64,000 bases of DNA from Mumia sp. Pv4-285 (GTDB lineage: Bacteria; Actinomycetota; Actinomycetes; Propionibacteriales; Nocardioidaceae), in NCBI RefSeq assembly GCF_041320275.1, contig NZ_CP162023.1, positions 1,736,001 through 1,800,000 of the forward strand, read 5' to 3'. Position numbers and translations under genes: made by a program. Under the pieces are notes generated by a model that worked only from the letters and a program-made list of their open reading frames with translations, had not been told where the DNA came from and ran no database searches. Positions 9,006 through 18,144 of this stretch are shown here, piece after piece; position 1 is the first letter of the stretch; the number at the start of each line of letters is the position of its first letter.

Positions 9006-9477
9006 GGCCGCCTGCCCGGGGTCGTTCGATCCCGTGACGCTCGGGCACGTCGACATCATCTCCCGCACCTCTCACCTCTTCGACGAGGTCGTGGTCGCGG
9101 TCGGTGTGAACGACTCGAAGCGTGTGATGTTCAACACCGCCGAACGCGTGGCCCTCCTGGAGGAGGTCCTCGGCGACCTGCCGAACGTCCGGGTGCTGAC
9201 GTTCTCCGGACTCCTGGTCGACTTCTGCACCGAGCACGACGTGTCGGCGGTCGTGAAGGGTCTGCGCGCCGTCTCCGACTTCGACTACGAGCTCCAGATG
9301 GCCCAGATGAACTCGACGCTCGCGCGCGTCGACACTCTCTTCATGCCGACCAGCCCGGAGTTCTCGTTCCTCGCGTCGAGCCTGGTCAAGGAGGTCGCGC
9401 GGCACGGCGGAGACGTCTCCGGGCACGTCCCGGCCGTCGTCCTGGAGGCCCTGAAGCGCAAGCTCGCCGCCGAGTGA
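8998..9477 (+). CDS. coaD: Phosphopantetheine adenylyltransferase
   Basis: A 159-residue CoaD, which transfers AMP from ATP to 4'-phosphopantetheine in coenzyme A synthesis. The nucleotidyltransferase motif GSFDPVTLGH (residues 8-17) contains the TxGH signature, and KGLRAVSDFDYE and the SPEFSFLASSLVKEVA region are family hallmarks; the latter is the ISSTxVRE-equivalent stretch. Length is standard. The ATG at 8998 lies inside the last codons of rsmD, so the two genes are translationally coupled. Confidence 0.97.
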   Translation: MTRAACPGSFDPVTLGHVDIISRTSHLFDEVVVAVGVNDSKRVMFNTAERVALLEEVLGDLPNVRVLTFSGLLVDFCTEHDVSAVVKGLRAVSDFDYELQMAQMNSTLARVDTLFMPTSPEFSFLASSLVKEVARHGGDVSGHVPAVVLEALKRKLAAE

Positions 9478-9567
9478 CGCCTCGGTTCGCGTCGGTGTGG
9501 GTCCGTTCGGTATCCTGGTCCTTGGCCTGCACACGGGCCAAACCCCGCTATGCCTGAAGGAGTACGC

Positions 9568-10155
9568 GTGAGCACGCTCGACTCCCGGGCGCCGTACGTT
9601 CTCGACACCCGTGAGATCGCACGACGACCCGGAACGCAGCGTGAGCTCGACGTCTCCGAGAAGGCGCCGGCGGGGATGCGTGTCGACATGCTCGGCGTGC
9701 CCGAAGGAAGTGACGTCGCTCTCGAGCTCCGGCTCGAGTCGGTCATGGAAGGAATCCTCGTCACGGGGACCGCTTCGGTGCACACCTCCGGTGAGTGCGT
9801 ACGCTGCCTGAAGGACATCGACGGTGAGCTGACCGTCGACCTGCAGGAGCTGTACGTCTACGACGACGAGGACGAGGACGACGACATCTCCCGGCTCGAG
9901 GGTGACCTGGTCGACCTCGAGCCTGTCCTGCGGGACGCGGTGGTGCTCGCACTTCCGCACAACCCGTTGTGTGTTCCGGACTGCCCGGGACTGTGCCCCG
10001 AGTGCGGGGTGCGGCTCGCGGACGACCCAGAGCACACACACGGCGACGCCGTCGATCCCCGTTGGTCGGCGCTCAGCCAGATGTTGGAAGGCAACGACCG
10101 CCCCGTGGGCGGTTCGGAAGAGACCGGACGCGCGTCCGGCCCAGACGAGGAGTAG
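9568..10155 (+). CDS. YceD/DUF177 family protein
   Basis: A 195-residue YceD family protein. YceD genes lie almost everywhere just upstream of rpmF and are linked to 23S rRNA or large-subunit maturation. The N-terminus reads [15 protein letters not shown], the middle is acidic ([12 protein letters not shown]), and the end carries the family CxxDCxGLCPxCG cysteine cluster ([13 protein letters not shown]). The GTG at 9568 is chosen because GAAGGAG lies about 6 nt upstream; the ATG at 9550 has no ribosome site. A TATCCT -10 box lies near 9511. The stop is followed 2 nt later by rpmF. Confidence 0.93.
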   Translation: MSTLDSRAPYVLDTREIARRPGTQRELDVSEKAPAGMRVDMLGVPEGSDVALELRLESVMEGILVTGTASVHTSGECVRCLKDIDGELTVDLQELYVYDDEDEDDDISRLEGDLVDLEPVLRDAVVLALPHNPLCVPDCPGLCPECGVRLADDPEHTHGDAVDPRWSALSQMLEGNDRPVGGSEETGRASGPDEE

Positions 10156-10157
10156 AA

Positions 10158-10343
10158 GTGGCAGTCCCGAAGCGCAAGATGTCGCGCAGCAACACCCGCC
10201 ACCGTCGTTCGCAGTGGAAGGCCACCGCGCCGCAGCTCGTCACGTGCGCCAACCCGGCGTGCCGTGCCAAGCACCTGCCGCACCGTGCCTGCCCGGACTG
10301 CGGCCAGTACGGCCCCCGCGGCGAGCAGCGCCAGGTCATCTGA
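10158..10343 (+). CDS. rpmF: 50S ribosomal protein L32
   Basis: A 61-residue bL32. The N-terminus [20 protein letters not shown] is diagnostic, and the zinc ribbon is intact with CANPAC and CPDC cysteine pairs. The GTG start has GAGGAG a few bases upstream, overlapping the end of yceD. Gene order yceD-rpmF-rnc-mutM is strongly conserved in actinobacteria. Confidence 0.97.
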   Translation: MAVPKRKMSRSNTRHRRSQWKATAPQLVTCANPACRAKHLPHRACPDCGQYGPRGEQRQVI

Positions 10344-10354
10344 GCTGCCGGCCC

Positions 10355-11158
10355 GTGTCCGACGTCGTCGACGGCGCTGACGCGGCCTCGAACGCCGAGC
10401 TCCTCGAGCAGCTCGGCGTCCCCGGCCTCGAGCCGGGGCTGCTGACCCAGGCGCTGACCCACCGTTCGTTCGCCTACGAGAACGGTGGGCTTCCCAACAA
10501 CGAGCGGCTCGAGTTCCTCGGCGACGCCGTGCTCGGCCTGGTCGTCACAGACACGCTCTACAACGCGCACCCCGACCTTCCCGAAGGCCGCCTCGCCAAG
10601 CTGCGGGCAGCGGTCGTGAACGCGCGCGCCCTCGCGGACGTGGCGCGCGAGCTGGGTCTGGGCGTGTACCTGCGTCTGGGCAGGGGTGAGGAGGCGACCG
10701 GCGGGCGCAACAAGTCGTCGATCCTCTCCGACACCGTCGAGGCGCTGATCGGCGCGATCTACCTCCAAGACGGCTTCCCGGGTGCTGCCGACGTCGTGCA
10801 CCGGTTGTTCGACCCGGTGATGGCCAGGGCTGCTGAGCTCGGTGCCGGTCTCGACTGGAAGACCAGCCTCCAGGAGCTCTCGTCCGATCGCGGACTGGGC
10901 GTCCCCGAGTACCGCCTCTCCGAGGAGGGCCCGGACCACGACAAGACCTTCACCGCCCACGTCCGTGTCGGCGGTGAGGTGTACGGCGAAGGCGTCGGGC
11001 ACTCCAAGAAGGAGGCCGAGCAGCAGGTCGCCGAGACCGCGTGGCGCGCCATCAAGGCGTCCGCCGACGCGTTGGACCGTGAGGACGGCACCGTCGTCCC
11101 CGCAGCCGAGGTGATCCAGGCCGTCGAGCGTGCCGCCGGGTCGTCCGCCGAGTCCTGA
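10355..11158 (+). CDS. rnc: Ribonuclease III
   Basis: A 267-residue RNase III, the double-strand-specific endonuclease that processes rRNA precursors and structured mRNAs. The catalytic signature [14 protein letters not shown] lies near residues 49-62 and the second acidic site is in [14 protein letters not shown] near 130. A double-stranded RNA-binding domain follows from about residue 165 ([15 protein letters not shown] to [17 protein letters not shown]). The GTG at 10355, 11 nt after rpmF, gives the expected N-terminus; the ribosome site is weak, suggesting coupling to rpmF. Confidence 0.96.
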   Translation: MSDVVDGADAASNAELLEQLGVPGLEPGLLTQALTHRSFAYENGGLPNNERLEFLGDAVLGLVVTDTLYNAHPDLPEGRLAKLRAAVVNARALADVARELGLGVYLRLGRGEEATGGRNKSSILSDTVEALIGAIYLQDGFPGAADVVHRLFDPVMARAAELGAGLDWKTSLQELSSDRGLGVPEYRLSEEGPDHDKTFTAHVRVGGEVYGEGVGHSKKEAEQQVAETAWRAIKASADALDREDGTVVPAAEVIQAVERAAGSSAES

Positions 11159-11173
11159 CGGTTCGCCGCCCCG

Positions 11174-12025
11174 ATGCCCGAGCTCCCCGAGGTCGAGGTC
11201 GTCCGCCGCGGCCTGCAGGACCATGTCGCCGGTCGACGGATCGAGCGCGTCGAGGTGCTCCATCCGCGTCCGGTACGCCGCCACCTCCCCGGGCCCGAGG
11301 ACTTCGCCCTCCGGCTGACCGGTGACCGGCTGCTCGACCCTGCGCGGCGCGGCAAGTACCTCTGGCTCCCGCTGGAGTCGGGCGACGCGATCCTCGCGCA
11401 CCTCGGGATGAGCGGGCAGTTCCTCGTCCAGCCGCAGGACGCGCCGCACGAACGCCACCTGCGCGTCGTCCTCGACCTCGAGGGTGGGGCGCAGCTGCGC
11501 TTCGTCGACCAGCGGATGTTCGGCGGCCTCACGATCAGTGCTGACGCGGCGGCGCCGCCGACGGAGATCGCCCACATCGCGCGCGACCCGCTCGACCCTG
11601 CCTTCGACGACGCCGCGTTCGTCGAGCGCCTCCGCCGCCGGCGTACGGGGATCAAGCGTGCGCTGCTCGACCAGACGCTCGTCTCGGGGATCGGCAACAT
11701 CTACGCCGACGAGGCGCTGTGGCGCGCCCGCCTGCACTTCGCCCGCCCGACGGACACGATGCGCCGTGCCGAGGCGCAGCGCGTCATCGATGCCGCGCGC
11801 GAGGTGATGACCGCGGCGCTCGCCCAGGGAGGCACGTCGTTCGACGCGCTCTACGTCGCGGTGAACGGCGAGAGCGGCTACTTCTCGCGGTCGCTGGAGG
11901 TGTACGGGCAGGCGGGGGAGCCGTGCTCGCGGTGCGGCACCGTGATCCGGCGCGACCCGTTCATGAACCGTTCCTCGTACACGTGTCCCCGCTGTCAGCC
12001 CCGTCCGCGCAACGCGCGGTGGTGA
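11174..12025 (+). CDS. mutM: Formamidopyrimidine-DNA glycosylase
   Basis: A 283-residue MutM/Fpg, a bifunctional glycosylase/AP lyase that removes 8-oxoguanine and formamidopyrimidines. The N-terminus [13 protein letters not shown] supplies the catalytic Pro1 (after Met removal) and Glu2. [10 protein letters not shown] contains the conserved Lys near residue 58. The C-terminal zinc finger is complete (CSRCG near residue 252 and CPRC near 273), with [14 protein letters not shown] between. It lies 15 nt after rnc, the usual actinobacterial order. Confidence 0.96.
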   Translation: MPELPEVEVVRRGLQDHVAGRRIERVEVLHPRPVRRHLPGPEDFALRLTGDRLLDPARRGKYLWLPLESGDAILAHLGMSGQFLVQPQDAPHERHLRVVLDLEGGAQLRFVDQRMFGGLTISADAAAPPTEIAHIARDPLDPAFDDAAFVERLRRRRTGIKRALLDQTLVSGIGNIYADEALWRARLHFARPTDTMRRAEAQRVIDAAREVMTAALAQGGTSFDALYVAVNGESGYFSRSLEVYGQAGEPCSRCGTVIRRDPFMNRSSYTCPRCQPRPRNARW

Positions 12026-12055
12026 GGCCGACAGCGGGGAGCACGTCACGTCACC

Positions 12056-13033
12056 TCATCGGATCGGTGCCGCCAGCGGCAGCGAGCGATCGACGAGGTC
12101 CTTGACCGCGGAGCCGCACGTGGCGACGTCCGTGTCGTCCGTGCAGTAGTGCGACGCCGTGTGCGACCCCGTCGCGAGGTCCTTCGCCCACGTCGTGGCG
12201 AAGTCCCGCAGGCGAGCGGTCTGCGTCGAGCTCGGGCTGCAGAGGGCACCGGCGACGCCGATGAAGTCGGTGTTCTCGCCCTCGCTGTCGATGTGACAGC
12301 TGCCCCCGGTCGGCGTGCCCAGGACGAACTTGGACCACACGAGCTGGATGCCCGCGAAGCCCGTGTTCAGGTCGTTGAGCGCACCGAACGAGTTGTTGAA
12401 GAGGTTGATGACGCTCGGACGCGCAGCGACGGTGAGGACGGGACGGGTGCCGCCGGCCGAGATCGCAGAGACGGCGCTGGAGAAGCCCTCCGCGGCGACC
12501 GGGTCGAACAGGACAGCGCCCTTGAGGTTGGCGTACCCGCGGGTGGCGAGCTGCTGACCGACGAGGGCTGCGAACTGTCCGCCGGCCGAGTGTCCGCCGA
12601 CGAGGTAGTTCCCCGGGAGCGGCTTGCTGTTCGGCGGGACCACCGTCCGGTCGGCGAGGGCGTTGCCGAAGATCGTGGCGAGTCCCGGGTTGCCGGCCGT
12701 CATGTCCTCGTCGAGGCAGACGACCATCAGGCCCTTCTCGGCGATGGCCTTGCTGGTGCCGCGAAGGTGCTTGCAGCTGCGGCTGAAGCCGTGCTCGACG
12801 AGCATCAGCGCGCTGGCGGTGCCGTTGGGGAGGTACCAGTCGGCAGCGTACGACGTCCCGCCGATGGTGACCGGCGAGCTGACGCAGGTGGTGGACGACG
12901 ACGAGTAGCCGGAGCAGCTGGTTGCTGCGGTGGCCGGTGCGGGTGCGGCGACGAGCGCGGTGGCGACGACGGCGACGGTGCCGGCGATCGATGCGAGGAG
13001 TCGCGGCAGGCGCCGCGAGGGGATGTTGGTCAC
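12056..13033 (-). CDS. Secreted alpha/beta hydrolase (esterase or cutinase-like)
   Basis: A 325-residue exported serine hydrolase. A Sec signal peptide spans residues 1 to about 36 (RRLPRLLASIAGTVAVVATA, then an AxA-type cleavage site). The oxyanion HG lies at 81-82 and the nucleophile Ser149 is in GGHSAGG. Six or more cysteines in the mature part (CSGYSSSSTTC, CKHL, MVVCLDED, CHID, ALCS, YCTDD, ATCG) suggest disulfides. The order resembles actinobacterial chlorophyllase- or PET-hydrolase-like families; the substrate is unknown. The GTG at 13033 has AGGAG 6-7 nt upstream. Its leader region carries two small palindromes (13099-13127) that may bind a regulator. Confidence 0.82.
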   Translation of the reverse strand: MTNIPSRRLPRLLASIAGTVAVVATALVAAPAPATAATSCSGYSSSSTTCVSSPVTIGGTSYAADWYLPNGTASALMLVEHGFSRSCKHLRGTSKAIAEKGLMVVCLDEDMTAGNPGLATIFGNALADRTVVPPNSKPLPGNYLVGGHSAGGQFAALVGQQLATRGYANLKGAVLFDPVAAEGFSSAVSAISAGGTRPVLTVAARPSVINLFNNSFGALNDLNTGFAGIQLVWSKFVLGTPTGGSCHIDSEGENTDFIGVAGALCSPSSTQTARLRDFATTWAKDLATGSHTASHYCTDDTDVATCGSAVKDLVDRSLPLAAPIR

Positions 13034-13098
13034 GAGTGCTCCTGAGTCGTGTGGCAGATGGCACGTACTCCGGACCAGTGGCGTCCCCGAGATTAATC

Positions 13099-13127
13099 AT
13101 TGCTAACGCAATCTGGAACGGCGTTCC
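13099..13127 (-). promoter_or_regulatory. Candidate operators in the secreted hydrolase promoter
   Basis: Two short inverted repeats lie side by side: ATTGC-N4-GCAAT (13099-13112) and GGAACG-N1-CGTTCC (13115-13127). Read on the minus strand, a possible -35 TTCCAG and -10 TAATCT are 17 nt apart, and the first palindrome fills the spacer. This would fit control of the hydrolase gene by a repressor, but no regulator gene is adjacent. Confidence 0.4.
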
Positions 13128-13188
13128 GCAGCCTAGGGGTGCTGGTGACCGAGCGCAACAGGTGGCGCGCGCTCGCTAGGCTCAGGAC

Positions 13189-14475
13189 GTGACCGAGCCA
13201 GTCCCGCCCACCGCTCCGTACGACGCGTACGACCCCGCGGCGCGGGCGAGGGTCGTCGCCGAGCCACCCAAGCGCGCGACCCGGACCGCGTTCGAGCGCG
13301 ACCGAGCCCGCATCCTGCACTCGTCCGCGCTGCGACGCCTCGCCGCGAAGACCCAGGTCGTGGGTCCCGGCACCGACGACTTCGTCCGCAACCGGCTCAC
13401 CCACTCCCTCGAGGTCGCGCAGGTCGCACGCGAGCTCGGCAAGTCCCTCGGCTGCGATCCCGACGTCGTCGACTCCGCGGCGCTCGCGCACGACCTCGGC
13501 CACCCGCCGTTCGGCCACAACGGCGAGCGGGCGCTCGACGAGGCTGCGTCGTCGTGCGGCGGGTTCGAGGGCAACGCGCAGACGCTCCGGCTGCTGACAC
13601 GCTTGGAGGCCAAGACGTTCGACGAGGACGGACGCACGGTCGGACTCAACCTGACACGTGCCACGCTCGACGCCTGCACGAAGTACCCGTGGACCCGTGA
13701 CGCCGCGCCCGTCCCGGAAGGCGCCCACGGCGACGGGTCGCCGCGGCTCGTCCGCAAGTTCGGCGTGTACGACGACGACCTGCCGATCTTCACGTGGGTG
13801 CGCGACGGTGCCCCTGGGGCTCGCCGTTGCGTCGAGGCCCAGGTGATGGACCTGTCCGACGACATCGCCTACTGCGTCCACGACGTCGAGGACGGCGTGG
13901 TGTCCGGTGTCATCGACCTGCGGAGCGTGCGCGAGGACTTCGCCGCGATCTGCGCGACGGTGCGCGAGTGGTACGTGCGCGACGCCGACGACGACTCCCT
14001 CGAGGCGGCGTACGCGCGCCTCGTCGCCGCGCCGGAGTGGCCGTCTGCTCCCTACGACGGCAGCCGGCGCTCGCAAGCCTCGCTCAAGGGCCTGACGAGC
14101 GCGTTGGTCGGGCGGTTCGTCGCAGCCGCGCACGACGCGACTCTGGCGGCGTACGGCCCTCGGCCGTTCGTCCGGTACGAGGCCGACCTCGTCGTCCCCG
14201 ACGGCACCCGCGACGAGATCGCGCTGCTCAAGGCCGTCGCGGCCCACTACGTCATGCGGGCCGACGACCGCGTCGCGCTGCTGGCCGAGCAGCGCGCCCT
14301 CCTGCGTGGGCTCGTCGACGCCCTGGTGGCCAAGGGACCTGATCTGCTGGAGCCGCCGTTCGCCGCGGACGCGCGGGCTGCAGACAGCGACGAGGCCCGG
14401 CTGCGGGTCGTGGCCGACCAGGTCGCGTCGCTCACGGACGAGTCGGCACGGGCCTGGGGGCGCCAGCTGCTCTGA
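13189..14475 (+). CDS. dgt: Deoxyguanosinetriphosphate triphosphohydrolase-like HD protein
   Basis: A 428-residue HD-domain dNTPase that splits dNTPs into nucleoside and triphosphate. Metal-binding residues are visible: His72 in RNRLTHSLEVAQ, His101-Asp102 in ALAHDLGHPPFGHNGE, and Asp in MDLSDDIAYCVHD near residue 222. It belongs to the dgt-like subfamily next to dnaG in actinobacteria. TAGGCT (13177-13182) ends 6 nt before the GTG, so the mRNA is probably leaderless. dnaG follows after about 50 nt with its own promoter. Confidence 0.94.
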   Translation: MTEPVPPTAPYDAYDPAARARVVAEPPKRATRTAFERDRARILHSSALRRLAAKTQVVGPGTDDFVRNRLTHSLEVAQVARELGKSLGCDPDVVDSAALAHDLGHPPFGHNGERALDEAASSCGGFEGNAQTLRLLTRLEAKTFDEDGRTVGLNLTRATLDACTKYPWTRDAAPVPEGAHGDGSPRLVRKFGVYDDDLPIFTWVRDGAPGARRCVEAQVMDLSDDIAYCVHDVEDGVVSGVIDLRSVREDFAAICATVREWYVRDADDDSLEAAYARLVAAPEWPSAPYDGSRRSQASLKGLTSALVGRFVAAAHDATLAAYGPRPFVRYEADLVVPDGTRDEIALLKAVAAHYVMRADDRVALLAEQRALLRGLVDALVAKGPDLLEPPFAADARAADSDEARLRVVADQVASLTDESARAWGRQLL

Positions 14476-14528
14476 GCCGCCGTGTGCAGAGCGCGGCGCG
14501 TCTCGCGGGGCACCGTAGACTGCCCAGC

Positions 14529-16439
14529 GTGGCAGGCCGGATCCGCGAGGACGACATCGCAGCGGTGCGGGAGCGCGCGCGGATCGACGAGGTCGTCGAG
14601 CAGTACGTGACGCTCCGCAACGCGGGTGGGGGCTCCCGCAAGGGGCTGTGCCCGTTCCACGACGAGAAGTCGCCGTCGTTCAACGTCACACCGGCGCGCG
14701 GCATGTACTACTGCTTCGGGTGCGGCGAAGGCGGTGACGTCTTCACCTTCCTCCAGAAGATCGACCAGATCAGCTTCTCCGAGGCGGTCGAGCGTCTCGC
14801 CGCGAAGTACGCGATCACGCTGAACTACGTCGACGGACCCGCCGGTCCCCAGCGCGACTTCGCCCAGCGCGGGAGGCTCGTGTCGGCGAACGCCGCTGCG
14901 GCGGAGTTCTACCTCGACCAGCTCGCCACGGACCGGGTCGCCGTCACCGGTCGCCAGTTCCTCTCCGACCGCGGGTTCGGCCGCGACGCCGCCGAGAAGT
15001 TCGGCGTCGGCTTCGCGCCACGAGACGGCGAGGCGCTGTTCCGACACCTCAAGGGCCGTGGATTCGCCGAGGACGACCTGGTGGCCGCAGGCCTGGTCGC
15101 CCGCAACAGCCGCGGAGCGTACGACCGGTTCCGTGGCCGCCTGCTCTGGCCGATCCGCGACGCCTCCGGCGACGTCGTCGGCTTCGGCGCGCGGCGGCTG
15201 TTCGACGACGACCGAATCGAGGCCAAGTACCTCAACACCCCGGAGACGCCGCTCTACAAGAAGAGTCAGGTCCTCTACGGAGTCGATCTCGCGCGCAAGG
15301 CGATCTCCCAGTCCAGCCAGGCGGTCATCGTCGAGGGCTACACCGACGTGATGGCCTGCCACGAGTCCGGCGTCAGCACGGCGGTCGCCACCTGCGGCAC
15401 GGCCTTCGGTGAGGACCACGGCCGGATCCTGCGGCGCCTGCTGCTCGACCACGAGGCCATGCGCGGCGAGGTCATCTTCACGTTCGACGGTGACGAGGCC
15501 GGCCAGAAGGCCGCGATGCGTGCGTTCGAGGGCGACGCGCAGTTCGTCGCCCAGACCTACGTCGCCGTCCAGCCCGACGGGCTCGACCCGTGCGACCTGC
15601 GGCTCCAGCAGGGCGACGCCGCCGTGCGCGAGCTCGTCGGCACGCGCATCCCGCTCTACCGCTTCGTGCTCAAGAACGTGGTCGCGCGGTACGACCTCGA
15701 CCACGCCGACCAGCGTGTCGACGCGCTGCGTGCTGCGGTGGAGCTCGTGTCGTCCGTGCGTGACCAGGGCAAGGTCGAGCAGTTCGTGCGCGAGATCGCG
15801 AGCACGGTGGGCGTCGAGCTGGACGAGGTCAAGCGCGAGCTCGCCGCCGCGCGCCGGCGTCCGTCGCCACCGCCTAGGAACGCATCACGACCGTCGCGCA
15901 CCGATGCTGTGACGACGGAGGTGCCGCCGCCGGACACACCGGCTGCCGAGCCCGTCCCGAGCCTCGGTGATGCTCGGTTCACCGACGAGCGGGAGCTGCT
16001 CAAGGTGCTCGTCCAGCAGCCGCACCTCGTGGCGCCGCACGCGGACGACCTCGACACCGACGACTTCACGCACCCGTACGCCGCGGCCGTGTGGGACGCC
16101 GCGACCGAGATCGGGCTGCCGGCGAAGCCCGACGAGGCCTGGGCCACCGGTGTCCGAGACCGGCTCGGTGACCCGCAGCTCCAGCGGGTGCTCGCGCAGC
16201 TCTCGGTCGACCCGCTCCGCGTGACCGGAGTGCCCACCAGCACGCTGGTCGGCGCACTCGTGGCGCGCGTCCAGGAGCTGACGATCCTGCGACGCATCGC
16301 CGAGGTCAAGTCCAAGCTCCAGCGGACGGACCCGGTCGAGGCAGCGACCGACTACAACCGCATGTTCGGCGACCTGCTCGCCCTCGAGCAGCAGCGGCGT
16401 CAGCTGCGCGAGAAGGCGATCGGCGGATCGCTCGCCTGA
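14529..16439 (+). CDS. dnaG: DNA primase
   Basis: A 636-residue bacterial primase. The CHC2 zinc domain has Cys41, His44, Cys62 and Cys65 (LCPFHDEKSPSF, YYCFGCGEGGD). The TOPRIM core has the catalytic glutamate in VIVEGYTDVMA near residue 269 and the DGD motif in FTFDGDEAGQKA near 320. A Pro-rich linker (about 440-475) precedes the C-terminal DnaB-interacting domain. Start: TAGACT (14516-14521) ends 7 nt before the GTG, a clear leaderless arrangement, and the GTG gives the usual N-terminus AGRIREDDIAAVRERA. Confidence 0.97.
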   Translation: MAGRIREDDIAAVRERARIDEVVEQYVTLRNAGGGSRKGLCPFHDEKSPSFNVTPARGMYYCFGCGEGGDVFTFLQKIDQISFSEAVERLAAKYAITLNYVDGPAGPQRDFAQRGRLVSANAAAAEFYLDQLATDRVAVTGRQFLSDRGFGRDAAEKFGVGFAPRDGEALFRHLKGRGFAEDDLVAAGLVARNSRGAYDRFRGRLLWPIRDASGDVVGFGARRLFDDDRIEAKYLNTPETPLYKKSQVLYGVDLARKAISQSSQAVIVEGYTDVMACHESGVSTAVATCGTAFGEDHGRILRRLLLDHEAMRGEVIFTFDGDEAGQKAAMRAFEGDAQFVAQTYVAVQPDGLDPCDLRLQQGDAAVRELVGTRIPLYRFVLKNVVARYDLDHADQRVDALRAAVELVSSVRDQGKVEQFVREIASTVGVELDEVKRELAAARRRPSPPPRNASRPSRTDAVTTEVPPPDTPAAEPVPSLGDARFTDERELLKVLVQQPHLVAPHADDLDTDDFTHPYAAAVWDAATEIGLPAKPDEAWATGVRDRLGDPQLQRVLAQLSVDPLRVTGVPTSTLVGALVARVQELTILRRIAEVKSKLQRTDPVEAATDYNRMFGDLLALEQQRRQLREKAIGGSLA

Positions 16440-16508
16440 CGCTCGATCGCGGGACGCGGTCGTCCACGTCGAGAGGCGACGGCGGCTTTCCCACAGGACG
16501 CGTCGGTC

Positions 16509-17420
16509 GTGCTGCACGCAGGTCGGCGCGATCCCGAGACTGGCCGCATGCTCGCTCAGACCGGCCCCGACCTCCTCCCGTCCACCGCGCCGCTGCTCTC
16601 CCTCGACGAAGAGCGTGCCCTTGCCACGACGTACGCCGAGGGGCGGCATGCCGCCGCCCAGCTCGCCGACGGTGGCGGCAGCGGTCCGGCTGCCGTCGTC
16701 GTGCTGCGCAGAGCGATCGAGCAGGGGGACGCCGCTCGCGCCTGCCTGATCCTGGCCCACGTCCGGCTCGTCACGTCGATCGCCAGGCACTACCGGGGGA
16801 GGGGGGTGGCGGAGGCTGATCTCGTCCAGGAGGGGATCGTCGGCCTGATCACCGCGGTCGACCGGTTCGATGCGAGCCACGGGGTGAGGTTGTCGAGCTA
16901 CGCCGTCGCTTTCGTCCGCCGTCACGTCGCAGACGAGGTGAGCAGCCGGCGTACGGTGCGCCTTCCACCCAAGGCGGAGCGCGACGCCGTCGCGTGCCGT
17001 GAGGCGGCGGACACGCTCCAGCGCGCCACCGGACGGCACCCCTCGGCGGCGGAGATCGCGCAGCGGGTCGGCCTGACGGTGACGCTGGTCGAGCGTCTCC
17101 GTGCCGCCGACGCCTCGCCCCTGTCGCTCGCGGCAGCGGCTGCGCACGTCGATGTCGACGCTCAGTCCCCGCCGCGTGACTTCTGCAGCGGCGACTGCAC
17201 GACCACGACCGTCCGCGATGCCGTCGCCACGCTCCCGTCGGACGAGCGTGACGTCGTCGAGCGCCGGTTCGGGCTGGACGGCGCGGGCAGTCGCGCTGCT
17301 CACGTCGTCGCCGACGAGCTCGGCCGGACCACCGCCTGGGTACGGCGCACGGAGCGACGTGCGCTGCGGTGGCTGCGAAGTCATCCGGCCGTGCTCGGCC
17401 TGCAGGCCGATGGCCGATGA
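16509..17420 (+). CDS. RNA polymerase sigma-70 family factor
   Basis: A sigma factor of up to 303 residues. Region 2 is clear: LVTSIARHYRGRGVAEADLV followed by EGIVGLITAVDRFD and LSSYAVAFVRRHVADEV. Region 3 (TGRHPSAAEIAQRVGLTVTLV) and region 4 (LPSDERDVVERRFGL, then a helix-turn-helix) are shorter. The N-terminal 1.1 domain of the housekeeping factor is absent, so it is an alternative, SigB/SigF- or HrdB-like group factor. The start is uncertain: the GTG at 16509 is given, but the ATG at 16548 is possible. No anti-sigma gene is adjacent, so the signal it responds to cannot be inferred. Confidence 0.85.
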   Translation: MLHAGRRDPETGRMLAQTGPDLLPSTAPLLSLDEERALATTYAEGRHAAAQLADGGGSGPAAVVVLRRAIEQGDAARACLILAHVRLVTSIARHYRGRGVAEADLVQEGIVGLITAVDRFDASHGVRLSSYAVAFVRRHVADEVSSRRTVRLPPKAERDAVACREAADTLQRATGRHPSAAEIAQRVGLTVTLVERLRAADASPLSLAAAAAHVDVDAQSPPRDFCSGDCTTTTVRDAVATLPSDERDVVERRFGLDGAGSRAAHVVADELGRTTAWVRRTERRALRWLRSHPAVLGLQADGR

Positions 17421-17427
17421 TGGACGC

Positions 17428-17946
17428 ATGGGTCCTTCTCTGCCTCGCCAGGTCCGTCGCGACATCGCCCGCGAGTACGGCGAGCGGGTCCTCGCCTCGC
17501 AGCGCGACACCCAGGGCCGCTGGCAGGTGGGCACCGACGCGGCACTCCACCTCGACACCGGTGACGAACGTACGCGGCACGTCCCGTGGGAGACCGTCGA
17601 GACCCTGACGTGGGACGCCGACGCCTCGACGATCTCCGTGATGGTCGCCGACGGGCTGGAGGTCGTACGCACGGTCCTGGCGTTCGACGGTCCGGGGAGG
17701 CTGGTCGACCTCGCTCGCGAACGGGTCGACGCGAGCTTCGTCGCCCGCGCTCACGAGAAGGTCGAGGGTGGGCGGGGGACCGTCACGGTCGTCGCGCGGA
17801 GATCTCCGACCCGCACCGGTCCTGTCTCCTTCTCGTACGTGCTCGACCGTGGGCTGTCGTCAGACGATCCAGCGGTCCGCGAGGCGACCGCAAAGGCGCT
17901 TGCCATGGTCCGAGCAGACCTCGGTCTCGACGAGGCGCTGAGCTGA
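17428..17946 (+). CDS. Conserved hypothetical protein
   Basis: A 172-residue soluble protein without a recognised domain. It begins with LPRQVRRDIAREYGERVLAS, continues with beta-rich segments (WQVGTDAALHL, TLTWDADASTISVMVADGL) and ends with a helix REATAKALAMVRADLGLDEA. A similar short protein with a PH-like beta pattern is often seen in Nocardioidaceae; no function is known. The first start is the ATG at 17410, inside the end of the sigma factor gene; the ATG at 17428 is preferred because the protein core begins directly after it. It is probably cotranscribed with the sigma factor. Confidence 0.75.
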   Translation: MGPSLPRQVRRDIAREYGERVLASQRDTQGRWQVGTDAALHLDTGDERTRHVPWETVETLTWDADASTISVMVADGLEVVRTVLAFDGPGRLVDLARERVDASFVARAHEKVEGGRGTVTVVARRSPTRTGPVSFSYVLDRGLSSDDPAVREATAKALAMVRADLGLDEALS

Positions 17947-18007
17947 CACCCCGGTTTGGGCAGCGAGGGTCCGGCTTGCTAGGCTAGCGACCGCGCCTTC
18001 GAGGCGG

Positions 18008-18080
18008 TCCCCTGTAGCTCAATTGGCAGAGCAGCCGGCTGTTAACCGGCAGGTTACTGGTTCGAGTCCAGTCGGGGGAG
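18008..18080 (+). tRNA. tRNA-Asn (GTT)
   Basis: A 73-nt cloverleaf. The acceptor stem TCCCCTG pairs with CGGGGGA, the anticodon loop is CTGTTAA with anticodon GTT, and the T-arm has GGTTCGAGTCC. Discriminator base G, as expected for tRNA-Asn; CCA is not encoded. Upstream, TTGGGC and TAGGCT about 18 nt apart form a plausible promoter, with TAGGCT near 17980. Confidence 0.95.
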
Positions 18081-18088
18081 CAAGAAAC

Positions 18089-18132
18089 AGCGGCCTGACC
18101 TGCGGAGACGTGCCTCCGCGAGTCGGGCCGCT
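18089..18132. terminator. Terminator hairpin after tRNA-Asn, shared with the deacetylase gene
   Basis: AGCGGCCTGACCTGCGGAG pairs with CTCCGCGAGTCGGGCCGCT with three mismatches or wobbles, giving a long GC-rich stem. It lies between the convergent tRNA-Asn and deacetylase genes and can stop both transcripts. Confidence 0.7.
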
Positions 18133-18144
18133 CTCTCGTTCTCG

